DNA from: Struthio camelus
Taxonomy: Eukaryota; Chordata; Aves; Struthioniformes; Struthionidae
Direction of reading: 5' to 3'
Assembly (NCBI RefSeq): GCF_040807025.1
Contig: NC_090946.1
Span: 7,234,001 to 7,298,000, forward strand
DNA length: 64,000 nt
Shown one piece after another: positions 35,315 through 46,900 of the stretch; within the stretch, counting starts at the first letter, position 1, and the number at the start of each line of letters is the position of its first letter. The notes beneath the pieces were generated by a model, which was not told the DNA's origin, made no database searches, and saw nothing but the letters and a program-made list of their open reading frames with translations. Both the position numbers and the translations under genes were made by a program.

Positions 35315-38249
35315 CTAGAGCATATTGCCCAGGATCACATCCAGACGGCTTTTGAAGATCTCCAGCGAAGGAGACTCCACCACCTCTCTGGGCAACCTGT
35401 TCCAATGCTCTGTCACCCTCACAGTCAAGAAGTGTTTTCTCAGGTTCAGATGGAACTTCCTGTGGTTCAGTTTCTGCCCATTGCCTCTTGTCCTGTTGCT
35501 GGGCACCACGGAGAAGAGGCTGGCCTCATCCTCTTGACACTCCCCCTTCAGATACTTGTACACATTGATGAGATCCCCTCTCAATCTTCTCTTCTCCAGG
35601 CTGAACAGGCCCAGCTCTTGCAGTCTTTCTGCAGAGGAGAGGTGCTCCAGCCCTCTAATCATCTTGGTAGCCCTCTGCTGGACTCCCTCCAGGAGTGCCA
35701 TGTCTCTCTTGCACTGGGGAGCCCACAACTGGACACAGTACTCCAGGGGAGGCCTCCCCAGGGCTGAGGAGAGGGGCAGCATCACCTCCCTCCACCTGCT
35801 GGCAACACTCTGCCTAATGCACCCCAGGAGACCATTGGCCTTCTTGGCCACAAGGGCACACTGCTGCCTCATGCTTCACTTGTTATCCACCAACACTCCC
35901 AGGTCCTTCTCGGCAGAGCTGCTTGCCAGCAGGTCAACCCCCAGCCTGTACTGGTGCATGGGATTATTCCTGCCTAGGTGCAGGACCTTGCACTTGCCTT
36001 TGTTGAACTTCAGGAGGTTCCTCTCCGCCCACCTCTCCAGCCTGCCCAGGTCCCTCTCCACGGCAGCACAGTCTTCTGGTGTGCCAGCCTCTCCCCCCAG
36101 TTTAGTATCATCAGCAAACTTGCTGAGGGGGCACTCTGTCCCTTCCTCCAGGTCATTGATGAATATATTGAACAAGAGCGGACCCAGGACTGACCCCTGG
36201 GGGACACCACTAGCCACAGGCCTCCAACGAGACTCTGCGCCATTCACCACAACCCTCTGAGCTCGGCCATCCAGCCAGTTCTCAAGCCACCTCACCGTCC
36301 ACTCATCTAGCCCACACTTCCTGAGCTTACCTAGGAGGATGGGATGGGAGACAGTGTCAAAAGCCTTGCTGAAGTCCAGGGAGACAACATCCACTGCTCT
36401 GCCCTCATCTACCCAGCCAGTCATCCTGTCATAGAAGGCTATCAGATTGGTCAAGCATGATTTCCCTTTGGTGAATCCATGCTGACTACTCCTGATCACC
36501 TTCTTGTCCTCCAGATGCTTAGTGATGACCTTCAAGAGGAGCTGTTCCATCACCTTGCCAGGGATGGAGGTGAGGCTGACAGGCCTGTAGTTTCCTGGCT
36601 CCTCCTTCTTGCCCTTGTGGAAGACTGGCGTGACATTGGCTTTCTTCCAGTCCTCAGGCACCTCTCCTGATCTCCAGGACCTTTCCAAGATGACAGAGAG
36701 TGGCCTAGCGATAACAACCGCCAGCTCCCTCCGCACTCGTGGGTGCATCCCATCGGGGCCCATGGATTTGTGGATGTCAAGTTTGGACAAAAGATCTCTA
36801 ACCCGATCCTCCTCCACCAAGGGAGAGTCTTCCTTTCTCCAGACTTCCTCTCTTGTCTCCAAGGTCTGGAATTCCTCAGGACTGGCCTTAGCAGTGAAGA
36901 CGGAAGCAAAGAAGGCATTCAGCAACTCTGCCTTCTCTGTATCCTTCGTCACCAGGGCACCCGCCCCATTCAGCAGCGGGCCCACCTTTTCCCTAGTCTT
37001 CCTTTTGCTATGGATGTATTCGAAGCAGCCCTTCTTGTTGTCCTTGACATCCCTTGCCAGATTTAATTCCAACTGGGCCTTAGCCTTTCTTGTCGCATCC
37101 CTGCACGCTCTGACAACGTCCCTGTATTCCTCCCAAGTGGCCTGTCCCCTTTGCCACATTCTGTACACTTCCTTCTTCTGCTGGAGTTTGGCCAGGAGTT
37201 CCTTGCTCATCCATGCAGGTCTCCTGCCCGCTTTGCTGGACTTCTTCCTCAGAGGGATGCACTGCTCTTGAGCCTGGAGGAAGTGACGCTTGAATATTAA
37301 CCAGCTTTCTTGGACCCCTCTTCCTTCTAGGGCCCTGTCCCATGAGATTCCCCTAAGTAGGTCCCTGAAGAGGCCAAAGTCAGCTCTCCTGAAGTCCAGC
37401 GTTGCAATCCTACTCATTGCCCTGCTCCCTCCTCGCAGGATCCTGAACTCCACCATCTCATGGTCACTGCAGCCAAGGCTGCCCCCCAACCTTCACCTCT
37501 CCAACTAGACCTTCTTTGCTCGTTAGTACAAGGTCTAGCATTGCACTTCTCCTCGTTGGCGTCTCCACCACCTGCGTCAAGAAATTATCATCAATCCTCT
37601 GCAGGAACCTCTTTGACTGTTTGTGCCTAGCTGTGCTGCCTTGCCAACAGATGTCAGGGTGGTTGAAGTCTCCCATGAGAACCAGGGCCTGTGATCGTGA
37701 GGCTACTTCCAGCTGTCGGTAAAAGGCCTCATCGATGACTTCCTCCTGATCAGGTGGCCTGTAGTAGACCCCCACAACAGTGTCACCCATGTTACCCTGC
37801 CCTTTAATCCTTACCCATAGGCTCTCAACTTGCTCTTCATCCACCCCGAGGCAGAGCTCCATACATTCTAGTTGCTCCCTCACATAAAGAGCAACTCCAC
37901 CACCTCGCCTTCCTGGCCTGTCTTTCCTAAAAAGCACATAGCCATCCATGACAGCATCCCAGTCATGTGAACTATCCCACCATGTCTCTGTCACTGCAAT
38001 GAGATCATGGCCCTGCGACCGCACACAGATCTCTAACTCTTCCTGCTTATTCCCCATGCTGCGTGCATTGGTATACAGGCATTTCAGAGAGCCAGTCAAG
38101 CACGCAGGCTTCCCAGAAGAGGTGCAAGAGGATCCTCCATAGCCATGTCCCATGCTGTCTCCCTTGGTTGTATGCACCCGCTGGAGGCATCCTGACTTGA
38201 GCGGTGTTTTACTGACTCCCCTGCCACTATACCACTCCCCTTCCCCCAT
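35315..38249 (-). pseudogene. CR1 ORF2 (AP endonuclease plus reverse transcriptase), two lesions
   Basis: The frame starts at ATG 38247-38249. The endonuclease part (261 codons, to 37464) has YTNARS, TETWWDS at 87-93 and GDFN at 193-196. The frame then shifts at a C6 run on the + strand (37482-37487), and the rest, from SDHE onward, continues in another frame. The reverse transcriptase part (37489-35876) has [26 protein letters not shown] and the active-site FADD. It ends at a premature TGA (35876-35878), after which the same frame continues as the CR1 C-terminal domain to 35315. With only two lesions the copy is fairly young, but as read it cannot make full-length ORF2 protein. Either lesion could be a sequencing error, above all the homopolymer one. 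Confidence 0.93.
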
Positions 38250-38254
38250 CTCGC

Positions 38255-39325
38255 CTAGTTTAAAGCCCTCCTTACCAGGCTGGCCAATCTGTTGGCAAAG
38301 ACGCGCGTGCCCCGCTTGGTAAGGTGGATCCCATCGCTCCCCATCAGCTGTTGATCTTCAAACAGGGTCCCATGGTCATAGAAACCAAAGCCCTGTTGCC
38401 AACACCAGCGGCGCAGCCAGCTGTTAACTTGGAAAATTCGTCTACTCCTCCTCCTGTCCTTTCCCCTCACAGGCAAGATTGAGGAGAAAACCACCTGGGC
38501 TCCCAGACCCTTGGCCACCATTCCCAGAGCTCTGAAGTCCCGTTTGATGGTTTCCAGTTTGCCTTTCGTGTCATTAGCACCCACATGGAAGATCAGCAGA
38601 GGGTAGTAGTCCAACGCGTGGACAAGCCTTGGCAGTCTTTCCACGACATCTCTTATTCGAGCCCCTGGCAGGCAGCAAACCTCTCTGGACAAGAGGTCAG
38701 GTCGGCAGATAGGTGCCTCTGTCCCCTGCAGCAGGGAGTCACCCACAACAATCACTCGCCGTTTCTTCCGGGGGTTCCTGCACGGCACAGGGTCTGCCAG
38801 GCCAGTTGCCTCTCTTGGAGCCATGCCCAGCTCCTCCTCGGCTTGGAGGGCGCTAAACTTGTTCTTCAAGGGTAAGTCTTGAGGAGGAGCAAGAGCCTTT
38901 CTCCTTCTACGAGAGGTCACCAGCTTCCAGCCCTCTTCAACAGCGTTATGATGCACCTTTACACACGGTGCTGAGCCCTCTGACACCTCCGCTGCAGTGG
39001 GGGCAGGGGACTCTCGGAGCTGAACAGTCTCCGAGAACGCCCTGTCAATCTCCCGCTCATCCTCTCGGATGCTACGCAGCCTACTAACCTCCTCCTGTAA
39101 CTCCTTTATCTGGTGACGCAACTGGTCAACCACAGCACACCTCACACAGGAGCGCTGTCTGTCAGTCCAGGCCTCGCGGAGAGGCCCCAGGCACTGCCTG
39201 CAGCCTGACACCTGCAGAGCTGCATCTGCTGTCTGAGGGTCTGTCTGGGTTGAGGCCTCAGACACAGCCAATGCAGCACCTCCCACAGCCACTGGGGAAC
39301 GTGCTCTGCGGCGTGTCATGACCAT
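38255..39325 (-). CDS. CR1 ORF1 protein with SGNH esterase domain
   Basis: The open frame extends upstream to 39652, but the first 109 codons look like 5'UTR or flank. ATGs at 39323-39325 and 39317-39319 precede TRRRARSP and are the likely start, giving about 355 residues. In the longer-frame numbering, paired cysteines (CxxC at 151/154 and 169/172) suggest a zinc-binding fold, followed by a coiled coil (QIKELQEEVSRLRSIREDER). The C-terminal half has SGNH hydrolase blocks: GDS at 304-306, GAND at 358-361, and DGIH at 440-443. CR1 ORF1 is thought to bind RNA and membranes or lipids. No break is visible. The TAG stop (38255-38257) lies five bases before the ORF2 ATG. Confidence 0.9.
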   Translation of the reverse strand: MVMTRRRARSPVAVGGAALAVSEASTQTDPQTADAALQVSGCRQCLGPLREAWTDRQRSCVRCAVVDQLRHQIKELQEEVSRLRSIREDEREIDRAFSETVQLRESPAPTAAEVSEGSAPCVKVHHNAVEEGWKLVTSRRRRKALAPPQDLPLKNKFSALQAEEELGMAPREATGLADPVPCRNPRKKRRVIVVGDSLLQGTEAPICRPDLLSREVCCLPGARIRDVVERLPRLVHALDYYPLLIFHVGANDTKGKLETIKRDFRALGMVAKGLGAQVVFSSILPVRGKDRRRSRRIFQVNSWLRRWCWQQGFGFYDHGTLFEDQQLMGSDGIHLTKRGTRVFANRLASLVRRALN

Positions 39326-39416
39326 GCCCCGGGGAAGGACACACCACTGTGCAAAATGGAGAGATGCCTTCTTTGCCTTCTGGCGCCCTTCTGCGCGAAC
39401 TGCTGCGCAAACTGCT

Positions 39417-39463
39417 GCGTCTGTTCGCTGCCTCTGTTGGCTGCCTCTGTTGGCTGCGCTCAA
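39417..39463 (+). repeat. Short tandem repeat at the CR1 5' end
   Basis: Units of about 14 bp built on CTGCCTCTGTTGG occur two to three times, with diverged edges. They lie in the 5' untranslated part of the CR1 element. Repeated GC-rich units are common in CR1 5'UTRs. Confidence 0.6.
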
Positions 39464-39480
39464 GTCCGATAACAAAATGA

Positions 39481-42400
39481 TGGGCAAGGAAGGACAGTCT
39501 TTGGTTACGCATTGTATTAAGCCAGTATCCTGCAGTTTTCCAGAGTATACATTAATTGCTTCATAGGTCAACTTATTCTGCACAGAAAGCACCAGATGAG
39601 AGGTCGTAGAGCTCAAACCTCCCCCCGCAAACACACCCTTACCTGGTGTCAATATTAGGACTTTTATTTGATCCTAGAATAAACACATTCCCCTAATACA
39701 AACACAAGAATTCTTTACACAAAAATAGTCTGTTGCAAATCAATACATCAGCTGGCTTTCTTCCCTCGGAGTACAACTGTTCCCAGAACCTCTCAGCATG
39801 TCAACACAATGTAGCTTGAAGGGGAATAAGGCTCTGGTTGTTCCAGATGCACATACTGGATTAAGACACCTACACTCGAGCCACACATCACAGCTGCACT
39901 AAAACGGTCTCTGCTTTAACTTGAAGCTCATGCCTCTGCTGCTAAAATACTCATCTGCCAGACATGCAGATCCTCAATTCCAATTCAATTTTGAGCTAGC
40001 TAACGTCCTACAGAGAAGAGATATTGATGACTGGCAAGATCTATAAAGAAACTTTCATCCATTAGAAATATTGCTTTAAAAAAAAAAAACACTCCTCTAA
40101 GTTTTTACTTACTCTGCACAAGTCTGATTCCAGAGGTCTCATGCAACAGAGCACATTTCACAGCCCACCTAGCGTAGAGACGAAAGGTGTTCATGGTGCT
40201 CACGCTCACAGCTTTTGCCTAGATAGCACAAAAGGTGCGTTGACACATGGCTCCCTCCTTGCAATAGATTTGCAAAGTCTGTTTGGAAAATTAATCACAA
40301 TTTTAGCCCCTCAAGAAACTCAGTTTTTAGTTCAGCCTTTGTGCTGAGGTTACATCCCATTATCATAAACTTTGTATGTTTTACTGGGCAGCTGGAAAAA
40401 TCTGTCTCAATTCCTCAACTATAATACAGAAACATTCCCATACTACATCCTACATACACCAGCCCTCCCTCCTAGCACTCTTTACACACAATAGGATATG
40501 GCTCTGCAACTGAGGACTACAGGTAATATTTAAGAAAGTTGGTAGCCTCCTGCAAGACATTTCCTTCATGCCTCTGCTTCCTTGAAATTTGTGAAAACAG
40601 GTCTTAGGAAAATACTACAAAATTCCAGGATTCGAAAGAAAAACAGGGAGTGAATCGTTCCAGCACAGCAGCACTGACACTGCCCTGGGACAGATTTATT
40701 TAACTCAACATGACTTTCCTTTATGTAGCATGGCGGTGATAAGAAACACTGCACAATGTTTCCAGCATCACAGACCATTATGCCATTAAAGCTTACCAAG
40801 GTCTGAATCAGGGTGTTCCTCTGCTTCTTCAGGAAGACGGTCCAATCCCTAATCAGTTGTTACTAATCTGAAATCACTTTCTACTGAAAGCGTGTGGTTT
40901 TAGAGGCACCCCAAAGACCTGCCACTGCAGGGATCAAGTGATTCAATTGGATCTAGACCAGGAGCTTAGCCAGGAAGCTGAAGCAAGGCACATAAGTAGC
41001 CTTTTGTAGCATTCTGACTAAGCCATTAACAAAAAAGAAAAAAAAAAAAACACCACAAAAACACCCACAACAGGACAAGAGGGGGTAAGAAATCTTTCAG
41101 AAAGTATAAGGTTTATCACCTCCTGGGCTCAGCCTCTTGCAGAACCATTACGACACAGATGAGCAAGACGAGGAAGAGAAATTATAAAAAGGTCCCAACC
41201 GTGTGCATAAATTACTATTTTCACATTTCACTTGCCAACAGAATTATGACGGGTGTGGATATTGTCTCCCACACGCCGACCAGAAATGACATGAAAACAA
41301 TTACTTTGCAGCTCTTATGGGAATAAACGCACTCATTTCCCACTGAAGTCGGAGTGAGAAGTCTACTGCGTCTGAATGTAAATACACTACTGGGATTGCA
41401 GGGCAGATGACCATCTTTTGGCAATCTAGGGACCGATCCACAGGTTGTCTAAATTCACTTTGCTGCATCGAACAACAGCAGCACATGCTAGCTGAGAACT
41501 TAATTTTAAAATAGTCTTCCATTATCCCAAATAGAGATATGTAGCAGACATTCACTTCCATGCCTTTGATAGGAAAAGCACTGATACTAGTCCAAAAATT
41601 CACAGATCTAGAACAGTTTCAATATACATATCAATTACAGTAACACACACAAATCTATTTGTGAGCAGTTTATTCTCACCCAGTGCATTTTTAAAATGAG
41701 GTATTTCAATAACATCGCTCTTTAGTCTATCTAGCTCCTCAGAGAAGAGGACACACTGCAGCAATTCAACGCTGTGCTAAGAACCAGCATGAGACGTATC
41801 GGTGCCAAACTGCAAAATTAACTGCTGGAAACGGGAACAGAGAAGGAAAGCCCAGCTCAAGGGGAAGCAACTATTAAAATGCATTCCAGCAAGAACAAGC
41901 CACAAACACCCAGCTGTGATCAGTAACGTGAAACGCAGAAAAATCTTCCCATCTAGGATTCTGCTCTGTGACACACAGGCCAAATCATGACATACAGGAA
42001 TTTGTTTTCTGAAATAGGTTGGTGCAAGCTTGATGATTATGGATCTGATGAACTGGCTTTTATAACCGCAAGTGCTTTGCGTAGACAACAACATAATACT
42101 GAAGCAGAAGATGAATGCGTTCCTCCTTTTCAACTTTGGCCAGTGGTTTTTTGCACTCAGTGAGAAGATGGGCTCCCTGTCCATCCAGCATTAGATTCAA
42201 AGCATGCCTGGGTCACCGAATAAACCCTGGATTAACACTTTGGTCTGCATCAAAATGCCTTAACTAGCACCCGAGGGAGACAAACTGTCCCTCAGCCTGC
42301 TACAGAATTACATAGCCCATGTATTCAGTTCCAGATATCCAGAGGGAAGCTGAAAGACCTATAGCAAAATAAGGAGCCCAAAGCCCAGCTGTGTTGAAGA

Positions 42401-43858
42401 AACACTTGCAGGAGCTCACAGTCACTTCTGTTGCATGTGGTGATCAGAATCAACCAGTCAGCTTGGAGAAGAGGTTTATTCCTGCCTGGGATTAACTGAA
42501 CTATCAAGAGAAAAAGAGTACTCAAGACTTCAACATGAACGACCACAGTTTGCTGCAAAGGCCTATCCTGAGACAAAAAGATCATTGTTAGGCTTTGCCT
42601 GTGCTCTGGGACTCCACCCAAGGCAGCAAGCAGTGTTATAAAGAAAGGTGCTGTTCAATCCACGTGGAGCTCCCTTAGTTGCAAATATGAGGAAGCCCCG
42701 CCGATGCAAAAGATGACTTTTTTTCTTAAATACTGCTGAATTTTGAAGTAGTGCTCTCCCACCCTCTACTAACAACTGATGGTTGACTACCAGGCACAGA
42801 TTACTCAGGTCAAGCCAAAGAAGCCTTCTAATGAAGGCTCACCTGGACTTCAAGACTCTCAGAAGAAGAACGGGAGGAAAAAAGCAAATAAAAAGGATCC
42901 TCATAACGGCAGCACAAGCCTTGCCCAAGGCAAGGTTCTTCGCCCAGTTAGACAACAGTGTAATTTATTGGCCAGGTGCTGAATTTTTATGTGACAATGA
43001 GAAGATTGGTCAAAATAATTGCTTGGGATTGCACAAATCCTAGCTGAAGTGGGTACAGTTAATATACTGGTCTGACTCATTTAAGTGACTTCAGTTACCT
43101 TACTGTCAGATCTGCACTCCTCTGTCGTGTTGAGCAGTGACCCATTTTACATTAAAGGTAGGAAGCACTGCACTTTCTCTTCTGTGATCTTCCTTTATGA
43201 TTGCAGCGACCCGCACAAAGCAGGAGCCAGCGTCATTACCTACGTCCTACCACAAAGAAGTCATAATTTTCATGATTTTCACTGATGCTTAAGGTGCCTT
43301 AAGGACAAGATTCTCCACGGTTGATCCTGGTCAATGAAAAATTAAAAATTAAAAATAGTAAGAAAAAAAGCAATAGGAGCATCAGCTTCTTTTTTTCTAG
43401 TCCATTCATGTGTCTGTCTGCATAACCATAAATCTATACAGAAAAAGCAGAGAGATGTTGCATCATTGCTCTGCTGCCTGACATGCAAATGAATTGCACA
43501 AAAAGGGGGAGGGAGATTAAGCAGCAATTTCTTTTCTGTGGTGGCTCTGTAACCACCTCTAGACAGAAGTCAGGACAACTTTCAAGGGCTCTGTTCAAAT
43601 ATGTTTTAAGCGTTCCCAGTTTTTAGAAAGGCCATTATAGCTGTGTTTTTTGAACTCTAACACGCATGCTGCTGAGACAGTGAACACAAGTCACAATGCA
43701 GGAGCACACATGCTGCAATAGCTGGTATTTAGGACATTTGTGGATTCCGAATGTGTAAAGCCAGGCTTTTTACGCCAGCATAACTGAGAGAAGCTAGTGA
43801 CACTACTGCTGACAACAGTAGAATTACTTCTGGATTTTCAGAACTCGACTGAATAAGG
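39481..43858. other. Intergenic sequence, nothing recognised
   Basis: This is AT-rich DNA with A runs near 40079-40090 and 41036-41051. I see no gene, no credible exon and no retroelement that I can name. Confidence 0.6.
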
Positions 43859-43959
43859 CCCTGAGCGATCTGACCTAACTCCAATTTACCCCTGCAGGAG
43901 GTAGGACTAAATTACCTCCAGAGATCCCTTCCAGCCTAAATTTTCCTCTGATCTTGTGA
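43859..43959 (+). mobile_element. Old CR1 3'-end fragment
   Basis: The stretch reads CCTGAGCGATCTGACCTAAC, then GCAGGAGGTAGGACTAAATT, then ACCTCCAGAGATCCCTTCCA, which follows the CR1 3' tail with many substitutions. It ends near a degenerate octamer (CTCTGATCTTGTGA). This copy is in + orientation, heavily 5'-truncated and far more diverged than the 35235-39480 copy. Confidence 0.75.
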
Positions 43960-46900
43960 CATTTGCAGTATGATACAAAAGCAGCATCCACAGCAAAGGA
44001 GGTAAATTTTACCCCATAACTTAGCCACAGACTCACATTATCAATTCTTGACCTTTAAGTGCACAACATATGAGCGAAAGCATAGGAATAAGCACTTCCA
44101 CAGTATGGCCTGCACAAAATATAGCAGCAGCAAGCATGACCACTCTGCTGTTAGGGGGAAAAATAGGAAACTGTTCTAAGTTTGTTCCTACAAGACATTC
44201 CTTCCTAGGCTCCATCTGTCCGGAAACCTCTGAGGGAAGGGGGAAGCCCTACCAAGCTCCCTGAAACTCCAATCAGCTGCTTTACTCTCTTCCTCATACT
44301 CCAGGGGAAGACTAATCACAGAGGTTTCCTACACACGGCTGAAACATATTCAAGTCCTGAAGCATCTCACAGCATGGACCCAGCACGGCACCAGGCCAGG
44401 CCAAAATATTTGGAGGACTGTGTTAATTTAGAACCAGAAGGATAGCTCCCAAATCTTTACAGAGTCACTGCAGGTTTTTAAGGATCTCATTGCAGGGCTT
44501 GAAGTTTCTAAATTAGTCGGCACCCCAGGAATCCCTTTGCAAATCAAGAGTGAAGTATCACTAAACCCATGGATATGCAATGGTTTGGTAGAATAGGGGG
44601 CTAGAAAGACAAACTGAACTGGCAGTTAAACATGAGGTCCGTGTTCTCCTCTCCAACACATTGCATATCATGATTTTAGTGGCAGATGAGCCCATCTACC
44701 TGGCGGTGTCTAGAGGGAAGATTTCATCTTCGTGTCCCCTCAGTCAGCATGCACAAAAGTAGAAGACTCTTCCAGCTTAACGCAAACCAGAGTTGCCAGG
44801 CTTTTCAGGCTCTGCCATGCACTCACCTGTCCAACACCACTCTTACCAACCTCTCACAGGACCAACACCACTCTTACCAACCTCTCACAGGACCATTAGA
44901 CCCTCCTCCAATATCCACTGAAATAATATTTGCCATGCCCACGACAGTGTCAGCAACTTGACTGAGATTTGGACTACTGTCCTGTTCCTTACCACTTCTG
45001 GCAGCTGGCATTCAGCTGGTGGCCTGACAAACGAGAAGGACATCAGAGGCAATGGATAAGTCACCTCCTCCAGCCCCAGCTGCAATTCTGATGCAAAATG
45101 AGCGAGCTGTTTCTTTCAGTCATGATTGACATAGACGTCTGTTGGAAGAAGGCACCTCAGATCAACTCTAAGGTGATTAATAGAGCAGAATTAGCACAAT
45201 GAGCCAGGGGAATTAAGGACAGAAAGAGCTGCTCTTGAACTGCTACAGCTTATATATTTGCTAGAGGAACACCAACAGCTCCAGAACTCAAGTGAAAGCA
45301 TAAGCGGGAAACATGAATGAAGTCTCTGATATCATATATTCAGTTAAACAGCTCATGAAGGTCTGTGCGTCCATGAGTATAACATTCAAAGCTTTCCAAG
45401 GAGTACAAAATGAGTGCTAGAGCCTCTCTCTGCAACACTTTCCAAGGACCACCTTCAACTTCTTTTTCAGCTTCCCTTTCACGATTCCCTTGTCTAAGAG
45501 GGTCCCTTAGGGAACTGCTTTGGGGCTTCTTTCTTTTCCTTCTGTACAAATAGCTGTGCACCACTTTTCAGTCACTCGTGTTACTTTTAAGTAACCAGAG
45601 TGTTCCAATGATTCAACTTTTTCTCTTCAGCCAAACGAGTCTGATATCGTCTCCTACATGGGGAATCACTTCCAGTTCAATCTGGCCAAAAGGGAGCTAA
45701 ATATTAACCTTTCCCTCCCAAACTTTCCCTGCTGTCTCCGCTCCAGCACACTCAACAGTGCTAGGGTGTCTCCTGAGCCAAGGCACCACTATCAACTCTG
45801 ATCTGTCCTTCTTCCCCTCACATCCAGCCCACAACTAGATGCAGTCTCATTTTCTCTATATTCCCTTTCCCTTCTAATCCATCCCAAAAGCAGTTCTTGC
45901 ACTTCTCTCTTCTTCAGGTTGTGCAAGGCACATCTGCCTTCTGACTAACAAAATTATACTGAGCTTTCATGAATTCTCCCACCATTTCCCACCACACCAG
46001 GTATCCAGAGCAAGTCCCCTCCCAAGGCTATATGCCACTCAACTTGCCTCCTCTCTAATCTGCTCTCCTTTCACATTCCCTCCCCTGCATGTCTGCTGTC
46101 CCTGCCCATTAAGTAGCCTCTTTAAAGCTGTCCCTGTTCTTCGCTCCAGCGCCTTCTGCCACACTCTCCACGTGGCAGGATCCCCCAGGATCAACGCAGT
46201 GACCCACAGAACACACAGTTACTCAGTAAGTACAGAAGGGTTGGTCCCTTTGGACTTGAACCTGCCAATCTCTCTGATAAGAAGAGGATGCATCTGCTGC
46301 TGCTTAGCCAAGCTCCTGTGAGCATAGGCTTTTGTAGTTGCCTTACCACGGCCCAGACCCAGCCATTGTGCATCGACCCTTCCAAAAGGGCCTTCACTGT
46401 CCACTGGGTGCCAGCCGTTTTGCCCACACCACAAAGCGCACAGTGGCACACTTGAGCAGGTGTGCAACTACAGGACTTTAAGCAACACAAACATCTGAAG
46501 GGCACCACTACAGCCACAGAGCAAGCAGGGCTGGAGGGCATCCTGCTATCCAAATGATGGCTTGCAACCAGGGGAATTACCCCACGGGGGGCCTGTTCTG
46601 GCACCTGACAATTCTGCAAATTCTATGTAAGCCAGCACAAAGTCCACGTGCCTTCATGGGTCAGGTAAAGTCAGCATTCTGGCACTTATCAGCTCAGTCT
46701 GATAGCCCTCATACAAACATGAGAATATTGACATGATAAATAGGAAAACTGACCTCCTGGCTTCCAGTGACAGTGGCACCACAGAGATTGCTCCTATAAG
46801 GAACGTGTTAGCTTGGCAGAGCTGACCAGTCCCAGTTCCCAGCGCCACGTGAAACTTCAGAAGCGTGCCAGGATATCGAATGCTTCCTGGCAGGGCCACG

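Larger units (their letters stand above)
35235..39480 (-). mobile_element. CR1 LINE retrotransposon, nearly full length
   Basis: CR1 is a non-LTR retrotransposon that copies itself by target-primed reverse transcription. The element reads on the - strand. Its 3' end lies at about 35235, where two copies of CACAGAAT (ATTCTGTG on the element strand) form the CR1 terminal octamer repeat. A ~80 nt 3'UTR precedes the ORF2 stop. It carries ORF1 with an SGNH esterase domain and ORF2 with endonuclease and reverse transcriptase. The 5' boundary near 39480 is my estimate from where GC-rich CR1-like sequence gives way to AT-rich DNA. Most avian CR1 copies are severely 5'-truncated, so this ~4.2 kb copy is unusual. 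No target-site duplication was seen, as is usual for CR1. Confidence 0.95.

Noticed and set aside
35556-37271. Long + strand open frames (234 and 220 codons)
   Set aside because: They are antisense shadows of the CR1 ORF2 coding region on the - strand.
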